Part shown: one piece after another, positions 42,679 to 53,309 of the stretch | Position numbering within the stretch: the stretch's first letter is position 1 | Layout of the letters: each line of letters starts with the position of its first letter | DNA from: Phalacrocorax aristotelis | Lineage: Eukaryota; Chordata; Aves; Suliformes; Phalacrocoracidae | Direction of reading: 5' to 3' | Length of the DNA stretch: 64,000 nt | Assembly (NCBI RefSeq): GCF_949628215.1 | Contig: NC_134310.1 | Span: forward strand, 9,747,401-9,811,400 | Translations under genes and position numbers: made by a program | The notes under the pieces: model-generated | Databases searched by the model: none | What the model was told of the DNA's origin: nothing | Seen by the model: the letters and a program-made list of their open reading frames with translations, nothing else

Positions 42679-43246
42679 TGTAAAATGTGTTCATCTGATT
42701 CGTGTCAATATGGAACTGTTTGTGCTTGTGTAACCGAGGGCCGTTCAATTGACTTGTTAACTGTCTTAATGGTTGGAATGTTGACTGGCGATTTGTTGCT
42801 AACAGTGGAAGCATCCTGATACAAAGGAGAGTGCCAAGATGGGGGGGGCCACAGGTCGGCCAGTGATGATGGCAGGGAACTTCTTGGCTCAGAAGGCGCT
42901 AAAGCATGAAAACTGGGGGAAAGGTAATTCCGGCAGGGGGAGATTGCGACCACCGACCCAATTCAGGACCAAAAAGACTTGCCCCCCCCAACCTGTAAAG
43001 AGCATGCGTGCTAATCTACATGGCAAGCGTGGCTAATTTAAATACGGCTGACCAACGGCAAGTGGGATGCTTATCACTGACCAATGAGTGTAAACTTAGG
43101 CGTGTTTTTACTAATTGTTATTAATTAAGTAACTGAATATAAACCCTGTAGTATTGTATGACGGTATGCACGTTAGGTGGAAGGATCCCCTGTGCATCCA
43201 GCGCTGCTTGCTTGTCTCTATTCAATAAATTGTAAACTTTATAACA
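42679..43246 (+). repeat. ERV-4 5' LTR
   Basis: TGTAAAATGTGTTCATCTG to CTTTATAACA. Promoter TATAAA at 43138-43143 and poly(A) signal AATAAA at 43224-43229. It shares two modules with ERV-1 family LTRs: GGTAATTCCGGCAGGGGGAG (from 42923) and GGTATGCACGTTAGGTGGA (from 43161). Confidence 0.93.
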
Positions 43247-43248
43247 AT

Positions 43249-43266
43249 TGGGGGCTTGTCCGGGAG
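43249..43266 (+). promoter_or_regulatory. ERV-4 primer binding site, tRNA-Pro
   Basis: TGGGGGCTTGTCCGGGAG, two bases after the LTR end, matches the tRNA-Pro complement used by many gammaretroviruses (TGGGGGCTCGTCCGGGAT) with two differences. Confidence 0.92.
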
Positions 43267-43736
43267 GGTCTTGGTTCCTGAATTCTGACTTGATCTAGGA
43301 GTGGCGCCCCACCATTTGGTGGCTCCTGGTCAGGTTGGGTCAGGGCTAACGCCATCCTGAACCCGAATAGGGACAAGCAAAGAATTTAATTTTTATAAGC
43401 TCCCTTGCCGGCTGCAGCAGTTTGTTTTGCCTGTAATTCTGCGCGCAAAGATCCAAACGAAGACGACGGAGTCGTAAGTATTTAGGCTGTATACCGTTTG
43501 GTTGGGTGGGATTCGGTTGCCTGTGTGTGTAAGAGTGTGACTGAGACGGAACCTAGTTCTGAAGTGATTGTGGAGGTCTTCTAACCGCGGTTCCAATCTC
43601 CCGCGAGGGACTTGGCCGGTGAAGGACCGAAGTGATTCCTATAGGATTCGTGGGTGGGTGATAGGTCCTAAACCCCCTGCAAGACACTCTTACCGGTAAC
43701 CAAGGGCTGTAGGAATTGCCACAGTAAAATTCCTAG
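43267..43736 (+). other. ERV-4 leader
   Basis: About 470 bp of untranslated leader between primer site and the gag ATG. It should hold splice donor and packaging signals. AAGACGACGGAGTCGTAAGTAT near 43457-43478 contains a TCGTAAGTAT word that fits a splice donor. No frame. Confidence 0.55.
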
Positions 43737-45171
43737 ATGGGTCAGACAAATTCGAGGACCCAGGACCAGAACAAAGGGAGCAAACTACCAGATTAGAAAT
43801 TGGAATGAAAGGGGCCCCAGAAAAGGAAAAAGTAAATTAAAATTGGTTCAATATTGTATGGTTGAATGGCCGAAGGAACCTTTAAGACCACTTGTCTTTT
43901 GGCCTGTTTTTGGATCTTTTGAAGACTGGATTTGCCAGGCCTTGAATATATATGTTAATTCAAAGGAACCTTTTAGTCAGGAGGAAAGTGATTATGCAGG
44001 ATTATGGATCAGGACTTCATGTCCTTTTCCAGCCTCAATAGATGAAAACTTTGAGGAAGAAGAAGGAGATAAAAATGAAAAAGAAAGGGAAGAAGATGAT
44101 AAATGGGAACCACTGGACAACCTGCCACCCCCATATCCTAATAATCCACCTCTGGTAGCGGCTTCCCCTCCAGTGGCCGTAGTACCTCCACCAGTCCCAC
44201 CGTTATCCCTGCCTCCCCCACCAACAGCACCGGAATTGGATCAACCGCCAGCTGCATGTACGAGAAGTAGGACTGCTATATCTGAGAGGGCTTCTCTATA
44301 TCCCTTACGAGAGGTACCCCTCGGAGGCAATCAGGGAGGCATCGGGTTTGTGGCAGTACCATTAAATACCACAGATGTAAGAAACTTTAAGAAAGAAATG
44401 GGGACCCTATTGGATGATCCCCTCGGAGTAGCTGAAAAATTAGATCAATTCCTAGGCCCCAATACTTATACCTGGGAAGAAATACAGTCCATTTTAGGAA
44501 TCCTATTTACTGCTGAAGAAAGGGGAATGATTAGACAAGCTGGAATAAGGATTTGGGAAAGACAGAATCAGGCAGGACTCCCGGGAGATCAGAAATGGCC
44601 AAATGTGGATCCCCACTGGGATCATCAACAACCTCAAGGAAGACAGAATATGAGGGATTTGAGAACGTTAATCATACAGGGAATAAGGGAAGCGGTTCCC
44701 CGAGGGCAAAACATTAATAAAGCATTTAATGAACAAGGGAAAGACGAATCTCCAACAGAATGGTTGGAGAGGTTGAGGAAAAGCTTACAAATGTATTCTG
44801 GAATTGATCCAAATACAGTGACTGGGACTGCACTCCTCAGAACACAATTCATAGCCAAATCTTGGGGGGATATAAGAAGGAAATTAGAAAAACTGGAAGA
44901 CTGGCAAGAAAGAGGATTAGAGGAGTTAGGAGGGACGAAGAAAAGCAGAAAGCAAAAGCAAAAATTTTTTGTAGCAGCAGTAAGAGAAAGTCAGAAAAAT
45001 AAGACTCCATCTGGAGAGAAAAGGGAAAAAAGAATAGAGCAGACACCCCGGGGACAACCTTACCGAGAGAGATTCACAACTCCTGTCTGTTACTACTGTA
45101 ACAAGAGAGGACATGTTCAGAAGAACTGCCGTAAACAGGAACAAGATGAGAGAATGTTTAAAGAAGAATAA
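43737..45171 (+). pseudogene. gag: ERV-4 gag
   Basis: The ATG at 43737 starts MGQTNSRTQ, with Gly2 for myristoylation, but that frame stops at 43796. The long frame 43843-45171 (442 codons) lies in another phase, so the matrix is broken by a frameshift. Within it are an acidic stretch at residues 70-87, a late-domain PPPY at 95-98 in a proline-rich p12-like part, a capsid with YPLREVPLGG and LNTTDVRNFKKEMG, a ESPTEWLERLRKSLQMY major-homology-like segment, a coiled charged stretch, and one zinc knuckle CYYCNKRGHVQKNC (CX2CX4HX4C) at 416-429. The single knuckle and PPPY fit gammaretroviral Gag. Confidence 0.9.
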
Positions 45172-45559
45172 GGGGTGTCAGGGGCTATATCTTCTGGGGA
45201 CTTCAACATCAACAGAGCCCTTGATAAAATTATTAATTGGTCCCCATAAAGAGGAAGTTTTATTTTTAGTAGATACAGGAACTGAGAAATCAACCATTCA
45301 AAAACTTCCAAAAGGAATAGAAGAAGGGAAAAGCTATATGTCTGTAGCTGGGGCAAAAGGAGAACCTTTTAAAGTACCTATTTTGAAAGATGTAGAAATA
45401 GAGACAGAAAAGAAAATTTACCTTAATGATTTACTTTTGCTCCCTGAAGCGGAGTACAATTTATTAGGAAGGAATTTGATTTTGAAGTTAAATTTGGGCA
45501 TTCAGAGTAAAGGGGATAAATTGATTATACACTTTAACACAAAAAGACGAAGAAGTTGA
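45113..45559 (+). pseudogene. pro: ERV-4 protease
   Basis: The frame overlaps the end of gag in a different phase. After GCQGLYLLGTSTSTEPLI comes FLVDTGTEKST, the aspartic protease active site, then GRNLILKLNLGIQ near the end. Length fits a retroviral protease of about 110-125 residues. The UAG-in-frame arrangement of gammaretroviruses is not kept: gag ends in TAA and the protease is in another frame, probably through a one-base indel. Confidence 0.85.
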
Positions 45560-46790
45560 CAAACTTTAGAGAAAATCTTACAAGATTTTACATTACCCAA
45601 GGAGGTAAAATTATTACAATATGTGGATGATTTATTAGTAGCAGGAGAAACTGAAGAGGGGACCCGAGAGGCCACCATTAAATTGTTAAATTTTCTGGGG
45701 GAGAAGGGATTGAAGGTGTCCCGATCAAAGCTACAGTTTGTAGAACAGGAAGTAAAATACTTAGGACATTGGCTGAGTAAAGGAAGGAAGAAGCTAGATT
45801 CTGATAGGATATCTGGGATTCTATCCTTGAGACCCCCACAAACTAAAAAGGAAATTCGACAAATATTGGGATTATTAGGATACTGTAGACCGTGGCTTGA
45901 AAATTATAGTGAAAAGGTAAAATTCCTATATGAGAAATTAACTAATAACCAACTCAAGTGGTTCATAGAAGATGACCAGAGATTCGAGGAAATAAAAAAG
46001 GCATTAATACAAGCACCTGTATTGAGCCTCCCATATTTAGAAAAACCTTTCTATCTTTTTGTAAATACATCAAACCAGACAGCACATGGAGTTCTTACTC
46101 AAGACTGGGCAGGAATCAAAAAACCTGTAGGGTATTGCTCTAAGTTACTTGATCCAATAAGCAGAGGACTGCCTGCTTGCCTCCAAGCTCTGGTTGCTAA
46201 TAGAGGAAGTTCGAAAAATTACTTTTAGTGCTCCTTTAAAGGTGTATACCCCACACAATGTCAGAAATGTTTTACAGCAGAAGGCAGAAAAATGGTTAAC
46301 AGACAGCTGGATCCTAAAGTATGAAGCAATACTAGTAGACTCCCCTGACTTAGAATTGAGGGTGACTTCTGCCCAGAATCCAGCACAATTTTTGTTTGGA
46401 GAGCCATCAGAGGAGGAATTACAACATAATTGTTTAGAGGTAATTGAGGCCCAGACTAAGGTGAGGCCAGATTTAAGGGATACTGAGTTGGAAGATGGGA
46501 AGGTGCTGTTTATAGATGGTTCCTCCCAAGTGGTGGAAGGGAAAAGAAAATCAGGATATGCAATAATTAATGAGGACCTAGAACTTGTGGAGTCAGGACC
46601 TCTGAGTCCATCATGGTCAGCTCAAGCTTGTGAGCTGTATGCCCTCTGTAGGGCCCTGGAATTATTAAAAGGCAAAAGCGGGACCATATTTACGGATTCT
46701 AAATATGCATGTGGGGTGGTCCATACTTTTGGGAAAATTTGGGAAGAAAGAGGTTTAATTAACTACAGAAACGGCTGTGAGAACTGCTGA
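45560..46790 (+). pseudogene. pol: ERV-4 pol: RT second half and RNase H
   Basis: The frame enters RT just before LLQYVDDLLVAG, so the fingers and first palm part are deleted. It continues with KVSRSKLQFVEQEVKYLGHWL and IRQILGLLGYCRPW. A shift near 46195 leads to the connection domain (VYTPHNVRNVLQQKAEKWL) and RNase H with VLFIDGSSQVVEG, ACELYALCRAL and IFTDSKYACGVVH, which keep the catalytic Asp, Glu and Asp. It stops at the deletion that removed integrase. Confidence 0.88.
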
Positions 46791-47826
46791 AAAAGGGTGG
46801 ACACATGTGTCGCCAGTGAAAGGTCCAGTGAAGGAGTGGAGAGTCACATCTGAACCCGGAGAAACTAAGCTAACCATCAGAAGAACCTGAAGAGGCCATC
46901 ATCAAAGAACATAAGCTAAGTTGCTGTGGGAATTTTATTGTGACTACTCCTGTAGAATTTGTAAACGGAGAAGCTCGTAAATGAATACCCATTAAGGAAG
47001 ACAATTTGTCAATAACAAGGAAATATTGGTTCCTGGGAATAGCAATAGGCTATCCATGGTATACACTGGATTTTTTTGAGACATAGCATACGAATTGGAA
47101 AAAGCCAATCCTTAAATACTCAGGAAAGGGCACCCTTTAAGATTAAGGAAGAGGGCAAGACCGGATAGGGAACCAGTGCTATGGTTTGAAAAGGTCTGCC
47201 AAGGGCTGCAACCCCTTTGGGCCGCGACCGCCAATCACTATGGCCCTTACCGGACCTCTTCTAGTCCTACTTGGGGTGAGTTCCTTAACCCTGGCTATGA
47301 CAAACAACTGCAGTCAATGTGTAATATGACTGTAAAGGCCAGGAAATAGGAAGCTGCATTATGCTTTATGCAGAGAAGGTAACAGGACCATATGCTATGA
47401 TCCAAAAGAACTCACAAATTCGGCATGAAATAGAAACAGGAGTAAAATATGAAATTCCCACAGCTGCTAAAAATCTATTTGTAAGTCTTGCTGAAAACAT
47501 TGCTAAGTCATTGAATGTAACCAATTGTTATGTTTGTGGTGGAACAAACCAAGGTGAAAAGAAATTAAGAAAATTGCATACGTCCCAGATCAAATTTGGA
47601 ATGGAATCAATCTAGGAGAATTAGGGGGGAACTTTATGGATGGTCTGTATTGGGGATATGTGGAGGACTGTTAATAATTCCATGTTTAATACCCTGTTTT
47701 ACTAGACTAATACACTCGGTTATACAAGGAATGCAGAAAACTGCAACAAAAGAAGCCAATTCAGCAAGTATTGACTCGATTGGAAACAAAAACACGAATC
47801 AATGCCATAAAAAAAAGATGAGGGAT
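46791..47826 (+). pseudogene. env: ERV-4 integrase tail and env remnants
   Basis: Near 46770-46890 a frame gives an integrase-end-like GWTHVSPVKGPVKEWRV. Env text follows in pieces. The ATG at 47239 starts a signal-peptide-like MALTGPLLVLLGVSSLTLA that soon stops. Further pieces lie in several frames, with NCYVCGG near 47522. Near 47640-47710 comes a hydrophobic membrane anchor (ICGGLLIIPCLIPCF), then a short tail and a purine-rich tract before the LTR. Most of the surface subunit, the fusion peptide and the ectodomain are absent or unreadable. No functional envelope. Confidence 0.7.
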
Positions 47827-48394
47827 TGTAAAATGTGTTCATCTGATTCGTGTCAATATGGAACTGTTTGTGCTTGTGTAACCGAGGGCCGTTCAATTGA
47901 CTTGTTAACTGTCTTAATGGTTGGAATGTTGATTGGCGATTTGTTGCTAACAGTGGAAGCATCCTGATACAAAGGAGAGTGCCAAGATGGGGAAGGCCAC
48001 AGGTCGGCCAGTGATGATGGCAGGGAACTTCTTGGCTCAGAAGGCGCTAAAGCATGAAAACTGGGGGGAAGGTAATTCTGGCAGGGGGAGATTGCAACCA
48101 CCGACCCAATTCAGGACCAAAAAGACTTGCCCCCCCCAACCTGTAAAGAGCATGCGTGCTAATCTACATGGCAAGCGTGGCTAATTTAAATACGGCTGAC
48201 CAACGGCAAGTGGGATGCTTATCACTGACCAATGAGTGTAAACTTAGGCGTGTTTTTACTAATTGTTATTAATTAAGTAACTGAATATAAACCCTGTAGT
48301 ATTGTATGACGGTATGCACGTTAGGTGGAAGGATCCCCTGTGCATCCAGCGCTGCTTGCTTGTCTCTATTCAATAAATTGTAAACTTTATAACA
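47827..48394 (+). repeat. ERV-4 3' LTR
   Basis: 568 bp, same length as the 5' LTR, with about six substitutions (for example GTTGAYTGG, GGGGRRGGCC, ATTCYGGC, TTGCRACC). It is followed by ATTGC, the target duplication. Confidence 0.93.
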
Positions 48395-48399
48395 ATTGC

Positions 48400-48816
48400 T
48401 GATTCCTGCACAGGGCAGATTTGCTTTATACTGCTGTTTTGGTCATATACTCATGTTACATCATGTTACATCAAGAGATCTTCAAATGGCTTCTTTGGAT
48501 CAATACCAGAAACATAGTGTTGGGTTGATAAAATGTGCAGGTGTGGTAAAGAGGGGGTGCTTCAAATACCAGGTAGTTCGAATGCATTGACCTGAGGTGG
48601 CTGCTTTGCTTTTACTTATGGTGGGTGTGCACGGCTCCCTCATTAATCTGAAGAAGTCATAACACTTTCAGGGAGAGATGACTATGTTTTATGAAGTTTC
48701 ATAAAGCTGAGATTGGGGTTAAGAAATTGCCAGGTATAATTCAAGAAATATTAAATGTACAAAGGAAAAAGGGTTTTAAAGCCTTGGATTTTTTAAAAGT
48801 TGTTCAGCGCTGGCCT
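48400..48816. other. Unassigned flank
   Basis: About 420 bp without a supported gene. CATGTTACATCATGTTACATC near 48451 is a short direct repeat. It is the continuation of the ERV-4 target site. Confidence 0.4.
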
Positions 48817-49419
48817 TGTAACTAGAGTGATGGAATTAACCAACCAGGGATGTTGCTATACTCCTTGTACAGCCCTATCCAACTGGACATTAAGTCTGGG
48901 GACATGGAGTATACCAATCAGTGTATTCTTTGATCTGTATTTTAGTCCCTAGGTAATCATTAATGTGAACGAAACAATAGACAATATGCTTCTGTCAGAA
49001 GAGGATGACAAAATGTGGTTTCATGTAGTGGACTGAGAAAACTGGCCAGGACTGCTAAGATTAAGAGGCAAGTAGGTAAAAGGTAATTCCGGCAGGGGGA
49101 GATCGCAGCCACTGACTCATGGACCACCTACCCAAGTAATACCACCTACTCAGAAGAGAACAATGGGAAAGGACAACTGAGTCTGCACAATAATTTACAT
49201 ATGAAGCGAGCAAGTTTGTTCCATTCACCAAAGAGAATAATATTGAATATGTATGGATAAAATGAATATGTATATTTTTGGTCTATATAAATCACAAGGG
49301 AAAGGTGTGTAAGGTATGCACGTTAGGAGAAGCGATGTGCATCTGGCGCCGTGAATAAAGAATGCCTGCCTTTTGACACTACAATGGTGTTACCAGGTTT
49401 ATTCCCGATTTCTGTGACA
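48817..49419 (+). mobile_element. Solo LTR of the ERV-1 family
   Basis: 603 bp, TGTAACTAGAGTGATGG to GATTTCTGTGACA. TATA box TATATAAA at 49284-49291 and AATAAA at 49354-49359. It is very close to the 3' LTR of ERV-1 but keeps GTATGCACGTTAGGAGAAGCGA, which ERV-1 lost. Flanks (GCCT and ACAC) do not match, which suggests recombination between elements rather than a simple solo LTR. Confidence 0.88.
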
Positions 49420-49503
49420 ACACTTAGACTTCTCTCTGAAAGAAGTTTAGAAAGCAAGGGGGTCTGTTCTGAACCTTGTGACTCAATGAGAGAGTCTCCT
49501 TAC
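49420..49503 (+). repeat. Segment shared with 19662-19751
   Basis: GTTTAGAAAGCAAGGGGGTC and GAACCTTGTGACTCAA recur in order at 19662-19751. Here it joins the end of an LTR to the cut end of an ERVL integrase. Confidence 0.65.
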
Positions 49504-49504
49504 C

Positions 49505-52500
49505 CCCTTATTTCGGAAATGAGTCCCGTTATCTGACTCAATTCTCTCTGGGGTGCCATGTCGCCACAGGACTTGTTTTTCCAGGCTCAGGATAGTGTTC
49601 TGGATGATGGCATGGGGGACAGGATATGTTTCCAGCCAGCTGGTGGCTGCTTCCACCATTGTAAGCACATGGAGTTTGCCTTGGCAGGTTTGTGGGAGTG
49701 TGATATAGTCAGTCTGCCAAGCCTCCCCATTTTATATTTCAGCCATTGTCCCCCATACCACAGAGGCTTTACCCGCTTCACTTGCTTGATTGCAGCACAC
49801 ATTTCACATTCGTGGATAGCCTGTGCAATAGCGTCCATGGTCAAGTCCACCCCTCGGTCACGAGTCCATCTGTATGTTGTATCACGTCCTTGAAGGCTTG
49901 AGGTGTCATGGGCCCACCGAGCTAGAAATAGTTCACCCTTATGCTGCCAGTCCAGATCCACCTCAGCCACTTCTATCTTGGCAGCCTGATCTACCTGCTG
50001 GTTGTTTCAATGTCCTTCAGTGGCCCGACTCTTGGGGACGTGAGCATCCACATGACATACCTTTACAAGCAGGTTCTCTACCTGGGCAGCAATAGCTTGC
50101 CACAGTGTGGCAGCCCAGATGGATTTGCCTCTGCGCTGCCAGTTGCTCTGCTTCCACTGCTGTAACCACCCTGACAGGGCATTTGCCACCATCCAGGAGT
50201 CAGTACAGAGATAGAGCACTGGCCACTTTTCCCGTTCAGCAATGTCTAAGGCCATTTGGATGGCCTTTACCTCTGCAAACTGGCTCGATTCACCTCCTTC
50301 AGCAGTTTCTGCTACTTGTCGTGTAGGACTCCATACAGCAGCCTTCCTTCTCCGGTGCTTTCCCACAAGGCAACAGGACCCATCAGTGAACAGGGCATAC
50401 TGCTTTTCATTTTCTGACAGCTCGTTATACAGTGGACCTTCTTCAGCACGTGTCACCTCCTCCTCTGGTGATATTCCGAAGTCTTTGCCTTCTGGCCAGT
50501 CCATGATCACTCCAATGATTCCTGGGCGACTGGGGTTTCCTCCTTGAGCCCGCTGGGTGATCACTGCAACCCATTTACTCCATGTAGCATGATGTGTAGA
50601 GGGGACCTTCCTTTTGAACATCCAGCCCAGCCCTGTCAGTCGGTGTTAAAAGGCAGGCATTCTGTATTCACGGCGCCGAATGCATGGGGGATCGCTCCTC
50701 CTACTAACGTGCATACCGTCAGATCTAATTCTGCCGGTTAAGTACATGCTCTATGTACATATTCATTAGTTTTCCAATAAAAGATATACATATTCATCAT
50801 ATGCAGATGTAATTTGCACATGCCTGTTGGTGTCTCTGGGTGGTCATCAGGGGTCTCTGGATGAAGGATATACTCTTCCTCACTGTGTCCGCTAGTTAAC
50901 CCTTGCTTTCACGCAAACTCAGCTCTGAGATCACGTACATACTGTCCTTGAGGGATGGTCTGTTCTGGTTCAGTGTTTGCTCTGCAGTTCCTTATCTTTA
51001 TAGCTCTGTACATCTGCTTTTCTTAAGGTCAAATGTCATTGTAACTTTGTTTAGGAGCTTCTAATCTTGAGGCCTTTCTGACTCCCCCAAAGCAACAAGT
51101 TTTAGTCATTGTGCAGGCTGTTCCTGTTAAGGCTACCTCATTATCCTGGCTCAATTTTGGCTCCGGGCCCCAGCATTTGTTGAGCTACACTAGATTGCAT
51201 TAGTAACACCCAACCATTTATTCCCTGAATCATTGCTACCTAAAAGTGAGGCTTTAATCCTTGAAACAGAGGTTTGGACCCTAAAAGTGAGGGTTTGGGA
51301 TCTAAAAATTAGGGTTTGAGCCTTAAGAGAGGGGTTCTGACAGAAACACATTGTCTATTGTTTCATTCGCATTAATGATTAACTAATGACTAAAATACAG
51401 ATCAAAGAGTACACTGATTGTCCCCAGACTTAATGTTCAGTTGGATAGTATAGCAGCATCCATGGTTGGTTAACTTCATCACCCTGGTTACATTCCGGGT
51501 CACTAGAAGAGAGGGCTTACAAACAGACCGTAATTTGGAATATGCATTCTCCAAAAAACCACAATGCCCAAGAAAGCTTGTGTTTCCTCTTTGCTAGTTG
51601 GTGGAGACATGGCTGCTATTTTGTTGATCATATCCATTGGGATCTGACGACGACCATCTTGCCATTTGATTCCTAAGAACTGGATCTCTTGTGCGGGTCC
51701 CTTCACCTTACTTTTTTTTATGGCAAAACCAGCCTTCAGAAGGATTTGGACTCTTTATTCTTCCCTTTCTCAAAAACATCTTCTGCTGTGTTGCCCCACA
51801 CGATGATGTCATCAATGTATTGAAGGTGGTCTGGAGCTTCTCCCTGTTCCACTGCAGTCTGAATCAGTCCATGACAAATGGTAGGACTGTGTTTCCACCC
51901 CTGGGGCAGTCGATTCCAGGTGTACTGGACTCCCCTCCAAGTGAAAGCAAACTGTAGCCTGAACTCTGCTGCCAGAGGGATGGAGAAGAATGCATTAGCG
52001 ATATCAGTTGTGGCATACCACTTGGCTGTCTTGGACTCCAGTTCGTATTGAAGTTCTAGCATGTCTGGCACGGCAGCACTAAACAGTGGACTGACTTCGT
52101 TCAGGCCACGATAGTCTACTGTTAGCCTCCACTCTCCATTAGACTTCCGGACTGGCCATATGGAACTGTTAAAGGGTGAGTGGGTCTTGCCGGTGACTCC
52201 TTGGCTCTTCAGTTGGTGAATGAGCTCATGGATGGGAATCAGGGAGTCTCTGTTGGTGCGATATTGCCGCCAGTGCACTGTTGTGGTGGCCGTCGGCACC
52301 TGTTTTTCTTTGACCTTCAGCAACCCCACAACAGAAGGGTCCTTTGAAAGACTGGGCAAGGTAGACATCTGTTTAATTCTCTCCGTCTCCAAGGCAGCTA
52401 CACCAAAAGCCTGCTTGTAACCTTTTGGGTCCTTGAAATAACCTCTCCTGAGGTAGTCTATGCCAAGGATGCACGGAGCCTCTGGGCCAGTCACAGTGGG

Positions 52501-52529
52501 GTGCTTTTGCCAGTCATTCCTGGTGAGGC
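49505..52529 (-). pseudogene. pol: ERVL-F pol remnant
   Basis: Minus strand. RT: APCILGIDYLRRGYF, IPIHELIHQLKSQGV, SSIWPVRKSNGEWRL, LPQGWKHSPTICHGL, YIDDIIVWG. After the inserted LTR: RNase H with LFTDGSCCLVG, SQFAEVKAI and YLCTDSWMVANAL, then integrase with HDTSSLQGRD and CEMC. The codon that is TGA in ERVL-A and ERVL-C reads CGA here (49854-49856 on the plus strand). It lacks the end of the integrase. Confidence 0.87.
50638..51492 (-). mobile_element. ERV-1-family LTR inside ERVL-F
   Basis: On the minus strand it starts TGTAACCAGGGTGATGAAG and ends in GCATTCGGCGCCGTGAATAC ... TTTTAACACCG. The last ~30 bases of the LTR are missing or replaced. It is nearly identical to the LTR at 17178-18067 but inverted. 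It replaces about 350 bp of ERVL pol, so it did not arise by a plain insertion. Confidence 0.88.
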
Positions 52530-52699
52530 TAGCTAACTAGTTAGGGTTAGGTCCCTAACTAGTATGGGTGCTACTTAGCGACACTTAGCCTCTACTTAAC
52601 AACAACTAAAACCTCATAGTGCCATTGGCACTATACCCACTACAGTGAAGAAATTTTACTCTATCCCAGCCGAAACCAGCACAGTGGTTGAGTGTATAT

Positions 52700-53035
52700 T
52701 CAAGGATACAATGGTGGTAGCACCTCTGTGATAACATAGTGAAGAAGGGGGGAGAAGTGCTGTGCAATAGCACCTGGAAAAGAGTAATGAGAATATGTGA
52801 GAGAAACAACTCTGCAGACAACAAGGTCAGGGAAGAAGGAGGGGCACCGGAGAAGAGATTCCCCTGCAGACCATGGAGGTCCATGGTGAAGCAGATATCC
52901 ACCTGCAGCCTGTGGAGGACCCCATGCTGGAGCAGGTGAATGTGCTCTGAACGAAGCCCCATGCTAGACTAGATTCCTTCCAGGAACTATGGCCCCGTGG
53001 AGAGGAGTTCATGCTGGAGCAGGTCTTCTGGCAGT
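52700..53035 (+). repeat. Truncated large avian LTR
   Basis: Matches the first part of the LTR at 26523-28225: GTAGCACCTCTGTGATAACATA, GTGAGAGAAACAACTCTGCAG, GAAGCAGATATCCACCTGCAG and CATGCTGGAGCAGGT. Both ends are cut; the poly(A) and U5 parts are absent. Confidence 0.8.
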
Positions 53036-53046
53036 GATATCCTGCA

Positions 53047-53207
53047 GAAAATGGAATTTTCTACTAAGTAATAACAATGAACCATGTCAGCTTTGCAAAA
53101 CAGAATATGGTGGACAGAGGAGGGAACTGAGAGATGAGGAAGCATTTGTTTTACAACTATATCCTTGAAGAGAGCTGAGACACTGGTAGAAGGGAACATC
53201 CCGTCTC
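53047..53207 (+). repeat. Left arm of an inverted repeat around ERV-6
   Basis: About 160 bp whose reverse complement matches 59217-59396 (shared words AGCTTTGCAAAACAGAA-like, TTGTTTTACAA, TATATCCTTGA, GAGAGCTGAGA). The family is unknown. The two arms enclose ERV-6. Confidence 0.65.
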
Positions 53208-53309
53208 AGAAGATGCCAAAATCTGAGTGATAAAGTGTGAGGTCAGTCAAAACTGCAGTAACTAGGGGAAAGGTAAAGGTGATATCCTGAAGAAAATAGA
53301 ACAGAGAAA

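Larger units (their letters stand above)
42674..48399 (+). mobile_element. ERV-4: gamma-like provirus, tRNA-Pro, internally deleted
   Basis: LTRs of 568 bp each at 42679-43246 and 47827-48394, flanked by a perfect 5-bp ATTGC (42674-42678, 48395-48399). Order: LTR, tRNA-Pro primer site, leader, gag, protease, RT (second half), RNase H, a scrap of integrase C-terminus, env scraps, purine-rich tract, LTR. The RT fingers/palm, the integrase core and most of env surface protein are absent. The LTRs differ at about six of 568 positions, so the insertion is recent. Confidence 0.93.
49505..52684 (-). mobile_element. ERVL-F: rearranged minus-strand ERVL remnant
   Basis: From right to left: a piece of 5' LTR (52530-52684, TGTGCTGGTTTCGGCTGGGA), then directly protease/RT (to 51494), an ERV-1-family LTR (50638-51492), then RNase H and integrase up to 49505. 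Gag, the primer site and the protease active site are missing, and about 350 bp of pol are lost at the inserted LTR. The left end stops in the integrase core at ATTTCGGAAATGAGTCCC. Relationship: its integrase and RT are closer to ERVL-D than to ERVL-A and ERVL-C. Confidence 0.85.

Noticed and set aside
47827-47967. Small Cys-rich frame at the start of the ERV-4 LTR (also at 42679)
   Set aside because: It is present in both LTRs only because they are repeats, it overlaps U3, and it has no supported start in the 5' copy.
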